Origin: Hansfordia pulvinata
Lineage: Eukaryota; Ascomycota; Sordariomycetes; Xylariales
Assembly (NCBI GenBank): GCA_006538405.1
Contig: BJKQ01000002.1
Coordinates: 4,216,001-4,280,000, forward strand
Direction of reading: 5' to 3'
Length of the DNA stretch: 64,000 nucleotides
Shown here: positions 23,001 through 35,174 of the stretch, piece after piece
Position numbering within the stretch: the stretch's first letter is position 1
How the letters are laid out: every line of letters starts with the position of its first letter
Program-made: the position numbers and the translations under genes
Notes under the pieces: model-generated
The model's input: the letters and a program-made list of their open reading frames with translations, nothing else
Told to the model about the DNA's origin: nothing
Databases searched by the model: none

Positions 23001-23486
23001 CATCGTCGATGCCGAGCGTGTTGTAGAACCAGTTGACCTCCTGGTCGAGGTGCGCCTCGGGGATCCAGCCCTCCTTGAGGATCACGCTCTTGACTACACG
23101 GATCAGTGTTAGCTGGGGAATAAGAAAGGAGAGGGGGGGTAAAACGCCGCCTTATGGCGAGGAAGGGAGGCATTGCGAGGCTTACCAGAGGTCATCTGCT
23201 CGGTGCGGCCTTTGAACTCCGGGGCAATGTAGCCCACGGTAGCAGAGCGGAGGATCTTGTTGCCGCTGGCGCCATTGCTGGTGGGCAAGTTGAAGTGCGT
23301 CGGCTGGGGAGAAGGGCGGCGCGAGGCATCATCCGTGTCCACGCCCAAGGCCTTGTTGGCCGGGGCGGTGCCGTTTGCGGTCATGGTTCCGAATACGTCG
23401 CCGAAGGGAGGAAATTCCTCTTCCAGAGGGTCTTGATACTCTGGAAATCTATCAAGAGGTAAGTCGGTGGGGTGGAGGGCCAACAT
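20089..23486 (-). CDS. GDH2: NAD-specific glutamate dehydrogenase, large fungal type
   Basis: Three exons on the minus strand (23486-23186, 23093-20180, 20119-20089) splice in phase into 1081 residues, the usual length of the fungal NAD-GDH (about 115 kDa). Introns are 92 bp (GTAAGC...GTAG) and 60 bp (GTGAGT...ACAG). The last exon is 31 nt and encodes only the tail after FYD (FMAKRMASVS). The enzyme deaminates glutamate to 2-oxoglutarate and ammonium for nitrogen release. Conserved blocks include STVGYIAP-like SATVGYIAPEFKG, VARGGIRIVKSRSKEAY, NKDIPEGGSKGVILLD and the dinucleotide-binding half with GGDLGSNEI-like PDGDLGSNEILLS. I chose the ATG at 23486 (MLALHPTDLPL). A downstream ATG (MTANGTAP, about 23382) is an alternative. 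No lesions. Confidence 0.96.
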
Positions 23487-23670
23487 GGTGGCGGGAAGAG
23501 TTGAAGGGAGGAAACAGCAGCAAGTAAACGAGAGAGTGTGAAACCAGGGAACAACAAGAACGATTAGAGAGAATGAGCCAATGGCAAACACTTTGAAAGA
23601 GGGAAAGCCAGTGAATCAAGATGGGATATGGAACGAGAAGGGGGGGGAGGGTGTTGTGGGCTATACAGAT

Positions 23671-23766
23671 GGATATATATATCGACATCTACATCTGCGT
23701 ATCTACACAAGTACATATGTACAAGTAGATATAGATGTAGATGAAGATGTATTATATATGGTATCC
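23671..23766. promoter_or_regulatory. Long imperfect inverted repeat upstream of GDH2
   Basis: The arm starting ggatatatatatcgacatct (23671 on) pairs imperfectly with the arm ending agatgtattatatatggta (to about 23763). The centre contains the perfect 12-bp palindrome GTACATATGTAC at 23711-23722. The element lies 185-280 bp upstream of the GDH2 ATG, in the promoter or 5' leader. Its function is unknown; a cruciform or mRNA hairpin is possible. Confidence 0.5.
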
Positions 23767-26700
23767 ACGCGTAAAGGGGATTCGGATAGGAGCGGTCTGG
23801 GGATCAACGGATAAAGGGATGCATGGCTCATGTTGGCCGGTGCTGTGTTATCTTGGGGGGGCAGATTGGCGGTAGCAATCAGTCTTGGTTTGGGTTGGCG
23901 ATGATGTGACAGGGCGGGCGGCCCGGGACGGTGGCAGCCTCGCCGAAAGGAGTAACATGGATGGAAGTCTGGAAGTCTGGGCTCTCAATCTGGGCTCAGC
24001 CTGGGCTCGGCCTGGGCGGCGCGGATCGTCATCGTCGTATCAGGTCGTCCGTCGCGTCGTCGTCCAGGCACCGGGGACCGGGGAAGTCCGCCGCCGCCGC
24101 CAACACGAATCTGACGTCGTACCTCGCAGGCAGGCAGGCAAGCCCGCTGCGGTGCGAGACACAGAGACGACGGCGACGGCGGCGGACAGTCGCCCAGTCG
24201 GTCGCCGTGGCGTGGCGCAGGAATACGAGGCAAAGGGCCCTTATCTCGCGTCATGCTGTTCACCGCTGGAACGCAAGGGATTGATTGCCCCAGAGGCTCG
24301 AGCTCCTGATAAGGCCGACGCCGCTTGACAGTGGTGGCTTTGCTGCGTACTTACGGCTCGTTGTGGACGGCTTCTCAGCTCCTCTGCACCCAGACGGTTT
24401 CAAACACGGCCGCCGGCCCACAAAAGCACGGGCACAAGACACGACCCGATCCTCTGGGGCCGCCCAGATAAGGAGCTGTTCCCGCTGTCGACCGAGTCGT
24501 CATGCGCAGGAGCCGTGAAATCCGGGGGTGAGAACAGATTAAGAAGAAGAGGGAGGCGGAGCAGGAGGAGGTGGAGAGCGGCGATGAGAAGAAAGCAGGA
24601 TAAGGTGATGTACCTCTGCGAGGGATATCGATGGAAAGGAGACAAAGGGAGAAGGCCCGGTTTCAGACTGCTGAGAAACGGGACAGACAAGGTAAGGCAG
24701 GCACCTGCTCGTACTCGAGGCAGGCGCATATGTCACACTGCTACTGCCATTGCCGTTGCCGTCGCCTTTGCCAATGGAATCGAGAAAACAGAGGAAGAGA
24801 CGCAGGGTAATTGACGATTGGCGATTGACGCCGCTCGCATGTCATGCCATGCAGGCCTGACATTGAACATCATGGATCTGCCAAACTCAAGTGGCGCTTA
24901 CCTGGGCGCCAAAGGGCGTTTCGCGGGGCGGATCTGCTGGGGCTAAAGCTTCTCAGGCAGATGAGGTCGGGGACATGGGGTGCTGATAAGAGAGGATGGC
25001 ACCCGAAGCACAGCCCTGCGGATGTTGACGGCGACTGATAAGCAAGACGCCTGGTTTCCTGTCTGGGTCAACACATTGAACGACACGGCCCGCGAGAGAT
25101 TACTCGTACCGGTGTAGGGAGAAGGAGAGTTACACACCTTGCTGGGACGGGACAAAAATAGAAGCAACCCGTAACGTGTGGGAAGCGGGAATGGCAAAGA
25201 CCAGAGACAAAAGCCCAGAGACAAGAGAGGATGGGAGGGAGGGAGGTAGGTAGGTAGGCAGGTAGGCAGGCAATCGACGACGAAGATATCGACGGCAACA
25301 ACGACAGCAATGTCAAGAGATTGTGTGCCGACTTTTCGTTGCTCTCGTTTGCTCGACTCTGCGCAGGTGGGACCAAAGGGGGCACAGCATCGTGAGCCCC
25401 AGGGGCCGGGCCCGGCTTTATACTCGCCCGCCCGCCAGTTCCGGTTGGCAAAGACTTACTCAATTGTTTTGTTGGAAACGTGATGCTGGGCGGAGGCCGA
25501 TGGAACTGGTTCTGTCCTGGTCCCGTCGGTCTCCCGTCTGTCCATCAGGTTCGATGGCGACGCGAACAGGCCAAAGAGGGTACGCGAGGTACGTATAAAG
25601 GGGTGGACTTTCGCGGCTTCGAGATGTAGAGCGAGGTAGTCGAAGGCCTGTATCGGGTCGAGGTATCGCTACATGCCGGCGCTTTGCATTGGAACCGTCC
25701 GCACTCGTACAGGGTTTTCCCACAGGCCGGGGCTTCCTCTACTGCCACAGACCTGATGATACCTCACGCCCCCCGTGCACTCGTACTCTCATGTGGAAAG
25801 TACCTACAGCCCCTTCTGACGTGACAGATTCCCCGGCCGCGTCACGTACCGCTCCACGCCGACGGGGACGTCGAGGATCACGACCTCAAGAGGCCATCGC
25901 TGCGGGACCAGGGGCTCGTCGCGGCCCACAGATACAGTCATATAGATACTATCCAACCTGTCCACCCTGGGGGATGCGGAAGACGAGGACCAAGTACTCT
26001 GACATCTACGGGAACCTCGTGTGCCGCCGTCCCAGCGCCAGCCAGCTGCTCTCACCAGTACAGACGTCCAGGCCCAACCCCGGCTGGTTGCTGCAGTGCG
26101 TGAGTGCCGTGGATAGGTGGGAGGTACTCAGTCGTTCCAAAGGTTCCTCATCAAGGCTACATGTACACTCGTCCGAGTAGAGCCGCAGTGGCCACAGGCT
26201 AGGGCTGGACAAGCCCCAGGAGCCTGTCACCTCACCTAGCCGGAAACGCTACGAAATGTACGAGTACTTCCATCGTTGTCTCGCCCACTTACATGGGCGG
26301 GTGGCTGCGCATAGAATACGGAACGCGTTGTTAGCAACATCAAAACTGCAGCTTGCGGCTGGAGGCGTCGCCGCCGGTGGGGCTGCTGGAGCCGCCGTCC
26401 CCAACTTTCAAGGACTGATGACTGACCGATCGAAGATTCATCCCACAAAGCCAAGTATTTCCACGCACACGAACGTACATGCATACAAAGGCCACATTGG
26501 TGGTGGATGGCCAGTTCTTGCAGCCAGACGCATCACCAAACGGAGCGAGGCGTTACGGATGGGTCCAAGTTGACGTCTGCCACGCGCACGTTCGTTCAGG
26601 CCGCCGTCGACGAAACACGGGCTTGGACGGTTGGCCCAGCGAAGCTGTTCCGCTCACGCCCAGTTTCGCGCACTAGGCACTCGTAATAAGTTAGCGAACG

Positions 26701-29700
26701 GACGCGGCCAGGAAGCCCACGTCGCCTAGGACAGGCGTTGTGGTACCTGGTGTACTCTTACCATCCAGTCAGTGCCGGGCATGTCTTGGTCGGCGGCTCG
26801 CAGTGGCCGGGGTCAGGATGGAAGGTCTCGGCGAGGTTAGCTTCCCATCATGGGCATTGCCTGATTCAGAGCACACGCACCAAGGTTGCCAGTACGAGTG
26901 CTCGTACATGTGCGTCCAGAGCTGAAGCCGATGCTGAACGTGGTGACGTGATTCATCGGCGCGCGGCGTTTCCTCAGTCCTCAGTGGCAGGGGTGATGAT
27001 AATGAACTCGGGTCTGACACCAGGCGACCGCGCTCGAGTGTTCAAGATAACCTGAAGCAGGCCTGTCATGTTGCGCGCCAGCCCAGCCGAACGACTCCTT
27101 GAGACGTGGCGTCTGTTCCTGTAATGTTGTCGATCTCCTGTTGTGATGCCAGGTACCGCCTGTACCATAATGGGCTGTGGTTTAAATGGATGTCTCCTGG
27201 GCAATCGGTTCTCGTGCATCCATGTACCTCCGTGCAATGGGATGCTGGTCCGTTTACGAGCCTGGCACGCTTATTCTCCGTTTTCAATGCCCAGTCGCAT
27301 CAATGTGCGGTCGACATGGATGGTTTGAAGTGAGTATTGTGCCAGGTAGCAGAGACAAGCCACATCGAGTACGCTCTCCTCGTCCCAGAGCCGTGTTTAG
27401 CCATTGCGAGTACTCGTACTCGTAGCGGGTGCTCCTTACGGAAGAGCAGCCGAGAACTACATGTAGATACCTCCTCTACGATGTGGACGGCAAATCGGCC
27501 AGGTTGCTTGGCCTGGGGCGCAGGCCCTGCAGTCCCGTTTTTCCAAGGATTTCGGATCGCTCCAGAGCGTTGCAAAGTGGGTTGGCGGGCTTTCCTACTG
27601 ACAGGGCCATGACTTACACACAGATGGATCTGTCTGCTCTATTAGTTAGGAGTAGAGTACTCGTCGTGTCGTCGCACTTACGAGGCGTTTTCTTCCAAGC
27701 CAGCCCCCGTCTTGCCGCTCGCTACCCGTGCTTCCGCCATCTCTGCAGAGTCCGGGGGAAAGGGGGGCTAATGGAACCCGCTGCTCGTGTTCCCGAATCT
27801 TCACCCGCAAGTCCCGGGCGGCCTGGACTGGCTCAGGCACGGAGGCTCAGATTTTGTTCGGGTCACGGGTTCGCCGCCCGCCTACCCAGCCCCCTTCCCC
27901 CTTGCTTCTGCCGCCCGCCTTGTGTCTAAAGATAGCGACACGGCGCTCGCCATGCCAGGTCGTGCCATGCCATGCCATGAGTGCCCCGGCCAGGCCCCTC
28001 GCCAAAAGAAGAAGAAGAAGAAGCCCGGCCCCCAAGCCACGCCTCGGGAACGCGACGTGATCTAAGCATCGTGACCCCTAGGAATCCTGGACTTGGGCAG
28101 ATGAGATGATGGATCCCCAGAAACAAGCCCACGTCGTCCCCACCAGATCACGGGACGACACTTGATGAGAGGAAGCCGCCCCTCCAAGGGCCTGGCTCGC
28201 CTGGCACGTCCCCCTTCCCTCCTTGGGTCGCGGGACGAGCAAAGTCAGTCCTCCTCGTGACGGCCGAGTTGGGCATGGCACGGGCAAGCGACTGAGGTCC
28301 CGCGACCCACCTCCCCGCGAATTCGGGACCTGCATACGGGCCACGCCAACGCCATCAACCTGTCCGGGGGCAAACATTGTTCGGGGGGTTGGTTGGCCCG
28401 TGATTGGCCTTGGATGCCCATTACCCTTCCATTATCAAATCTTGCAGCCCCCTCTGGCTCGGGAGGGCACCTCGTGAGCGGCAAGAGTCAGCTGATTGAA
28501 CGTCGCTCAAATTAGATGGAGGCGTAAGACACGGCGGTGGGATTCCTTTGCCCTTGGCCCTGACCGCTTGACAGGACAGGCGGGCTAAGTATCGCGACAT
28601 GGCTCCGCGATCTTGGCCGGGGATGGCGAGCTGCGCGTACCGCTACCGATGCGGGGATTGGCGATTACGGGGAGGGGGATTGTGTGATTGACGAGTTTTC
28701 CTGGGTCTGTCTGGACATGAACCGAGCTAATAAGTTAGTTGGCTACGGGGTAAATATGTGGTGGAAGCTCGACCCAACAATGTTTGACCCTTCATGGAGT
28801 TTTGGTAAATATACAGGAAAATTACCTTCAGCTCACCTACACCCCGGAAGCCCCTTGATGCTGAATTATTAGGGACCCAAGAACGCCGTCGTAGCCTGGC
28901 ACAAACACCAGTCAACAATCGGCCTTGAACCAGCATTCAACTCGGGGTCAATTGGATCGCAGATTCGACTGAAGAAGTGCAGGTGCGTGGTAGGTACTTG
29001 GATCAAGCACCGCGCAGGTACGTACTCGTACCGTCAGCCCGAACGGGTTCCAGGGGCCTGATCACGACAGACATCCATCTCATCGCGGGCATGCATCCAG
29101 TCGAGTTTGCAGCATGCCCGCGGGCGCTTTTACGTATCTCTTACCCCCGGGTTTCGTCTTGTGGATGTTGTCAAGCGTGCCACCATTCCCGCATTCGAGG
29201 CCCGACATCGAGATCAGGCATGGCGTCGCCGCCGTCCCAGCTGGGGCCCTCGCGTCGACATCCATGCATGCACGTACGTAACACTATTTCTAATAACTCG
29301 CCGGCGCCCTCTTTTGGGGGAGACTTGCTGCCACCGCTTGAGGCTTTGGGGACTTTGCTGGCCCGCTCTTTGGGGCCGCTGCTGCCGGCGCGTGTTGGCA
29401 CGGGCTCCGGGGGGTCTTTTCCCTGGACCCATCCATGGGTGCTGGTGCATCGGGCAATGGAATGTACGAGTACAGTCGCTCATATGGATGTACCGGAGTT
29501 ACCTGCTTACATGTAGTGTGTGCATTGGATGTATCCAAATCCCACCTACCCCGTACCGGTCCGCAAGCCGGCCGGCCGTCGGGTCTTCGCCAGCAAGCAG
29601 GCGACGGGCCAGGATGCTGGATCAGCAGGCTTTCCCGCGACCTGGAACGACATTCGAAAGTTCAAAGTTGCTCATACGCAGCCCGCTCTCTCCCACTACG

Positions 29701-31276
29701 TGCGCTGCCTCGTACACTACAATGCAGTGACGCGGCGCCAGGAGAGGCCGCCTGTCGCGCCATTCTGCACGGCCCACACCGGACTCTGCCATGGGGCGAC
29801 TTTTCAGTTGATGGTGGAATACCAGACCGAATACATCCACGGAAACTGAGAGGTACGGAGCAGGTGCGCGACTACCTACCTCCTACCTAATGCCGTCGGT
29901 TGCCGAGTAGACGCGAGGGCGAGACGGCCATCCGTCTCCGTTCTCAACAACGCCCGTACGGAGCACCGCACCGCCGTCTTACAGAGGGTGGAAGCATCGG
30001 ATGGTACATAACGTGAAGGTCTGGAAGTCCTCCCAGACGGGTTTGTTCCTGCCTGTTCTTGACCAGACGCAGTACCATCGCGTGCATACCCGATGGGCCC
30101 TGGCAGGTCGATTGGGTCGACCCTAGTGAGCGGTACCTCTAGAGGCAGGTGCATCCGGCCGTGGCCAATTCTGAGGCCAGTCACATCCCTGGTACGCCGG
30201 CTTGGAACGGTCTATTCGTACGGCGGCAGCGTCGTGAAGACTCCTCCTGAAGAGTTTTCCACCACAACGCAAGCTTCACGATGCTTCTAGCCCACCTGAA
30301 AGCACATCCATGCGACTCTACATAGCTACTCCGTAGAATGAATGTACTTAATGTACTTGCATCGGAGGGCCCAGTGTTGAAGAGGGGCACATGTCTACCT
30401 ATTGACTTGGGCTACCCTGTCCTCATTGCGTCCGTCCAGCCAGCCACGCAGCTCGTGTTGTTTTCAGATAGGCCCTTCCACAGTGCGCGATGTGCGGCGC
30501 GCCCCTCAGAAGAAGCCGTTCACTCACGTTGATAATAGTGAAGGATGCCGTGGAACACGAAAGCCAGACATGTCGACGTGCCAGGTCAAGTCAGGTACCA
30601 CGTCAGGCGCAGCAGCTACCGGACATCGGGTAGTAGGTTGTGGCCATGTATCATACGGTTCAATATGCTGGGAGCCATGCAATCCGATTCGCGCCACTCC
30701 GTCACCTTTCACCTTGGGCGCGAGTTCCAACCTTCCATGCCAGGTGGGTACCTAGTACTAAATCGAATCCGTCTACCAACGGACTAGACGGGAGTATCTT
30801 AGGTTAGGTACCCAGGATACGGGGCAATATCCGTCTATAATGGCACATCACGATCGGTACGTAACAGAAGCAATGGAACATTGAACCCCGCCATCCAATG
30901 GGCCGGACTCTGGCGGGTGATTTCCCCCTCACCAAGCCGCGCAAAGTGGGAGGGGCGACGACCCCTCGGCAGGGCCAACGTCTGGGCTCCACAAGGTGGG
31001 GGAGCCACCAATGCGCCTTTTCACCGAACCTGCCCTTTGCAGAGCCTCCGCTCGACATCGTCGGGGCCGCCTTGACGCTTTCGCAAACGCTCCCTCGCCA
31101 GCTGAGTTGAAAGTTTTTTTATTTTTCATTTGGTTTTATTAGTTTTATTTCTCGTTCAACCCCCTCACCGGGCACCGTCACTCGACCTTGGCTTGCTCCG
31201 AGAGCCGCCGGAGCTTCGCCACCAGCACCCAACCGAGCACGACTGCAAGCAGAAGCACAAGAACCGGTCCAGAAGC
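23767..31276. other. Gene-poor block of about 7.5 kb
   Basis: No frame shows a recognised domain or the C-third-position bias of neighbouring genes. Visible content is a GGTAGGTAGGTAGGCAGGTA patch at 25243-25270, TACTCGTA/TACGAGTA at 25101, 26259, 27411, 27417, 29023 and 29465, TACATGTA sites near 26158, 27460 and 29511, and an AAG repeat at 28004-28022. The final 150 bases are probably the kynureninase promoter and leader, with a T-rich patch at 31113-31148. Confidence 0.55.
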
Positions 31277-33069
31277 ATGGAACCCGAGTCTGCCGCGCCG
31301 CCGGCCGTCGTCTCGCCCTTGCGCGACGAAGCCCGGTCACTGGACGACAGCGACAGCTTGCGTGCTTTCGCCAGCGAGTTCCGCAAACCAACCCTAGCCG
31401 AGATCAACAGCCACACCCTACCCCGAAAAGGTTGGTATCAAGCACTGCCGTTGTCTTAGACTGGCTGGCCTCATTGTTCACTTCCCATGCCTGCTTTGCG
31501 CACGTTCAGAACAAGTCTCAAAGGCAAACAGTGAAGCCCCCGCTAAAGCCTTCATGCTATAACCAGATCACGCAGCTGCGGCGGACGGCGACGCCGGCGC
31601 CGCTGCCGCTCCTTGTACGTACCTCTGCGGCAACTCGCTGGGCCTGCAGCCCAAGCGAACGGCCGTCCGGGTTGGGCAGTATCTCGACACGTGGGCGACG
31701 CAGGGGGTCCAGGGCCACTTCAAGCCGCTCGACGACTCGCCCCTTCCGACATGGCTCGACGCCGACGACAAGGCGGCCGGCCTCATGGCGCCCATCGTCG
31801 GCGCGCACGCGTCCGAGGTCGCCGTCATGCAGACCCTGACCGCCAACCTGCACCTGCTCATGTCGGCCTTTTACCGCCCGGATCCCAAGGGCCGGCACAA
31901 GATCATCCTCGAGAGCAAGGCCTTCCCCAGTGACCATGTCAGTCCCAGCAACCATCGTCGCCCGTGACAGCGTGTGTGCGTGTGTTTTTGCGTGTGAGAA
32001 GTGTGAAGAGTGAAGGATGAAGACCAGGACCGCAGGGTCCCTTTTCCAGTCTAGACAGCTGATAAGTTTCCGAGTTGCGTAGTTCGCCGTACTCAGCCAG
32101 GTTGAGCACCACGGCCTGAGCCCGGACACGTCCGTGGTGACCATCGACTCGCCCTTCAGCCGGCAGGGCAATAACGTCCTGACCACCTACGACATCCAGT
32201 CCGTCATCTCGCAGCACGCGGCCGAGACGGCCGTGCTCCTGCTTCCGGGCGTCCAGTACTTCACGGGCCAGCTGTTCGACATTGCCGCCATCACGGCCTA
32301 CGCGCGCCAGCGGGGCATCTTTGTCATCTGGGACCTGGCTCACGCCGTCGGCAACGTGCCCCTGTCGCTGCACGACTGGGGCGTCGACGCCGCCGCCTGG
32401 TGCACGTACAAGTACCTGAACGGCGGGCCGGGGTGCATCGGCGGCATGTTTGTTCACTCGCGCAACAGCCGGGTGGCGGTCAAGTCCGCGTCAGACAATG
32501 CCGCCGAGCCCGCGTCAGGCAACGCCGTCGACGAGGACGGGGACGCGGCGGCCGCGGTCAGCCCGCGCCGGCTCTCCGGGTGGTGGGGCAACGACAAGGC
32601 GACGCGCTTCGCCATGGAGACGCCGAGCCGCGTCCGGCCCGTGGCGGGGGCGGCCGGCTTCCAGCTGAGCAACCCCAGCATCCTGGACCTGACGAGCCTG
32701 GGCGCCTCGCTCGAGGTGTTCGAGGCCGCGGGCGGCGTGGCCCGGCTGCGGGACAAGTCGAGGTCGCTGACGGGCTTCCTGGGGCGGTGCCTGGCGGCCA
32801 TGTCGGACGCCGCCCGGGCCCGCTTCAAGTGTCTGACCCCGGACGACCCGGAGCAGCGCGGCGCGCAGCTGAGCCTGATGCTCCTGGGCGACGGGCTGCT
32901 GGAGCCGGTGCTCGGCGGCCTGCGGGACCGGGGCGTCGTCGTGGACGAGCGCAAGCCCAACGTCATCCGGGTCGCCCCCGCGCCGCTGTACAACAGCTTC
33001 GCCGACTGCGTGGCGTTTGCCGAGGCCTTTGAGGCGGCTCTGCTGGCGGCCGCGCCGTCTGCCGGTTGA
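31277..33069 (+). CDS. BNA5: Kynureninase
   Basis: Three exons (31277-31430, 31567-31937, 32083-33069) splice in phase across introns of 136 and 145 bp and give 503 residues. Kynureninase is a PLP enzyme that cleaves kynurenine and 3-hydroxykynurenine to anthranilate and 3-hydroxyanthranilate in the tryptophan-to-NAD+ pathway. Family blocks in order are [41 protein letters not shown] (interrupted by intron 2), [28 protein letters not shown], the PLP-lysine region [16 protein letters not shown] and the C-terminal [14 protein letters not shown]...[10 protein letters not shown]. The insert between [11 protein letters not shown] and RLSGWWG is longer and more Ala/Asp-rich than I would expect. The donors are GTTGGT and GTCAGT, both slightly off consensus, but phases and conserved sequence agree. 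No nearby tryptophan-pathway genes are seen. Confidence 0.95.
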
Positions 33070-33722
33070 GCTTCACGGCCGGGATACGACTACTCGCAAC
33101 TGGTAAACGTGGCTGCGGTCAGTAGGAGTGTGCGGCGTGGAAGCGCAAGGCGAGCAGCGGTGTCGCGCGAGGAACCGGCAATATTCTTCGGAGTGGAAAG
33201 TGTCTCCCAGCGTTGAGCGGCTTGTTTTGCTTTTCACTAGCAGGCAGATAGGCGATTGATCTTGTATTGATGATGTGTGTGTCTCCGAGGCTGCCTTTTC
33301 CAACCTATGGAGGCTTCCTCGCCTACGCGTATTTGTCTGAACGTGGAAACGCTTGCTTTGTGTGAAGTCGACAGGGCTCTATAAGCACCACCGAGGTTTC
33401 TGGACCAAAAACAGAGAAAATGAAGAGGAGAACGGCCGCGACAATGTGGTGCACAATCAATATAGTCTCCTCCATCGTCTCCAGCCCCCTTTCGCGCCGC
33501 AAATCAGTCGCAGTGTCTCATGCGTCTCGTCGCTCCGTTTCGTGAGTGCCGGGACGCCCGCGCGCACCGGGGGGTGGAGGGTGTGGTCGCAGAAGCCGCA
33601 CAACAATGCTCTCTTCTCGTGTTTCGCACTGCCCTCCCCCGTGTTTCGTACCACCCATGGAATCAATTCCCCCATTCTCCTCGGGTGACTTTCTCGCCAA
33701 GCTGGCTGGCGTTCGGGCGATC
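33070..33722. other. 3' flank of kynureninase
   Basis: Noncoding by codon use. It separates kynureninase from the convergent miniprotein candidate. No motif stands out. Confidence 0.5.
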
Positions 33723-33854
33723 TCAGTGGCTCTTGAAGCAGTTGAAACGGCCGAAGCTGAAGCGCCAGGGCCCGCGGTGCGCGCCGTGGCGGTCGACGCG
33801 GACGTCGGTGCCAAAGTGGCGCCCGCCAAAGCGCTTCGAGTAGAAGAAGGGCAT
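33723..33854 (-). CDS. Candidate 43-residue Arg/aromatic-rich miniprotein
   Basis: An ATG (33854-33852) opens a 43-codon frame ending in TGA (33725-33723). The product starts MPFFYSKRFGGRHFGTD and ends FSFGRFNCFKSH. It is rich in Arg, His, Phe and Gly, with a single Cys near the end. Codon use is the main evidence: third positions are 32 C, 8 G, 3 T and no A, as in the real genes here and unlike surrounding random frames. Both flanking regions lack this bias. I do not recognise a family. Similar short basic-aromatic proteins may exist in other fungi, but I cannot verify that. No membrane segment or signal peptide is seen. Confidence 0.5.
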   Translation of the reverse strand: MPFFYSKRFGGRHFGTDVRVDRHGAHRGPWRFSFGRFNCFKSH

Positions 33855-35174
33855 GCTTCCCGAGTGTGGTTTTCTCTTTCAAGTTGTGGCTGGTAGTCGG
33901 TGTTTCTGGGGTGCGTGCTGGGGTCAGTCAGCGCTCATCGAGGGAAGGTAGGGTGATTTGCGCTCGCGCGCGCGCGCTCTCTCTCATCTGGGGGCTCAGA
34001 TCGGGCGACTGCATAGCGGCCGAGAAAGCCGTACGCGGACGGACGTACCTCACGTGGGAGATTATGAAGGTCGAGGTGGTCTTGTTGTTTTGCTGGTACC
34101 TGACTTGGCAGCGGTGTGTTCAGCGAAGGGCAGGAAAGCGGTGCTCTGGGAGGAGTGCAGGAAGAGTTTGAGAGGTGGACCAAGAAGTGGTAAAAGTCGG
34201 TGGCGGGCAGGATTGGATGCGAGACTGCTTGGCAGGTTCACTTCTGTGCTACGAAGAGCTACGTGCGTGCGTGTGTGCGTGCGTGCGGCGGCTAAAGGGG
34301 CGACATCCAGGGCGGCACGTCCCTGCCAGAATCTGGGCGGCCCGCGATGATGTGGTCTGGCAGCAGTGACGTAAGGGCGCTGGCTGGCGGGGCCGCGCTG
34401 CTGTCTTGGCTCTTGGCGGGCGAAGGCAAGAATTCATGCACTCAGCGCGGTCTGCCGGGGCTTTCAAGAGGGCCCTGCCTCCCAGATGGTCATGGGTGCA
34501 AGTTTGCCAGAAACTAGGTATCCGTTCAGTCAAGGTAGGTAGGTATTCATGGCAACCTACACCAAGACATTCAAAGGGCAAAGACAGCTTGAATTCCAAA
34601 CTCTTCTCGCCTGCTGGGCGCGCTGGTATCGTCTCCGAACAAGGTGCCTCCGATACGCGCCGATGTACGAGTACGAAGTCGTGGCATCCAATGGTGTACG
34701 AGTGGAAGGTACCTAATGTTCCAGTATGGGAGGCGGGGGGGCTCTCCCATCAGCGAGCTGTCCCCTGTAGGTAGGCGTGCACGGCCTGCTACGCCTGCCA
34801 GCCTCGATGCGTCGACAGTCGGCGTCGGCGTCAGCTGGAGCGTCGGCGTCGGGATTGGCGGGGGACAGGCCCGCTAAAAAACACGCTGGACCACCCCGCG
34901 CTCCGGATCTCCATTAAGGGGCACGCCGGCAGACTGCTTGCAGGTTAGGTAAGCTCGTGAATGTGAATGAACGAGTGCAGCCGAATATTTCCCACCACAG
35001 CCGATCAGCCTCGCCCTGCATCCATCCACCCATCCCACGCCATACAGGCCCTCTTTGGACAACCCCGCCTCCCCCGTCGGCGCGCGCGCACGCATACAAA
35101 CCTCCAGCCTCGAGGCGCCCGAGCAGAAGACCGATCGACGGTCCGACCGACAGACTGGTGTCCCACCGGCCAAG
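33855..35174. other. Intergenic between divergent miniprotein and CHY genes
   Basis: Contains an alternating CG/CT patch (33959-33984), a TGCG-rich patch at 34263-34290, a TACGAGTA at 34666 and CTACCT-type motifs near 34535 and 34770. No gene is supported. Confidence 0.5.

Noticed and set aside
27411..27424. Transposon terminal repeat made of TACTCGTACTCGTA
   Set aside because: No partner inverted repeat, target duplication or internal coding region nearby; it is one of many dispersed motif copies.
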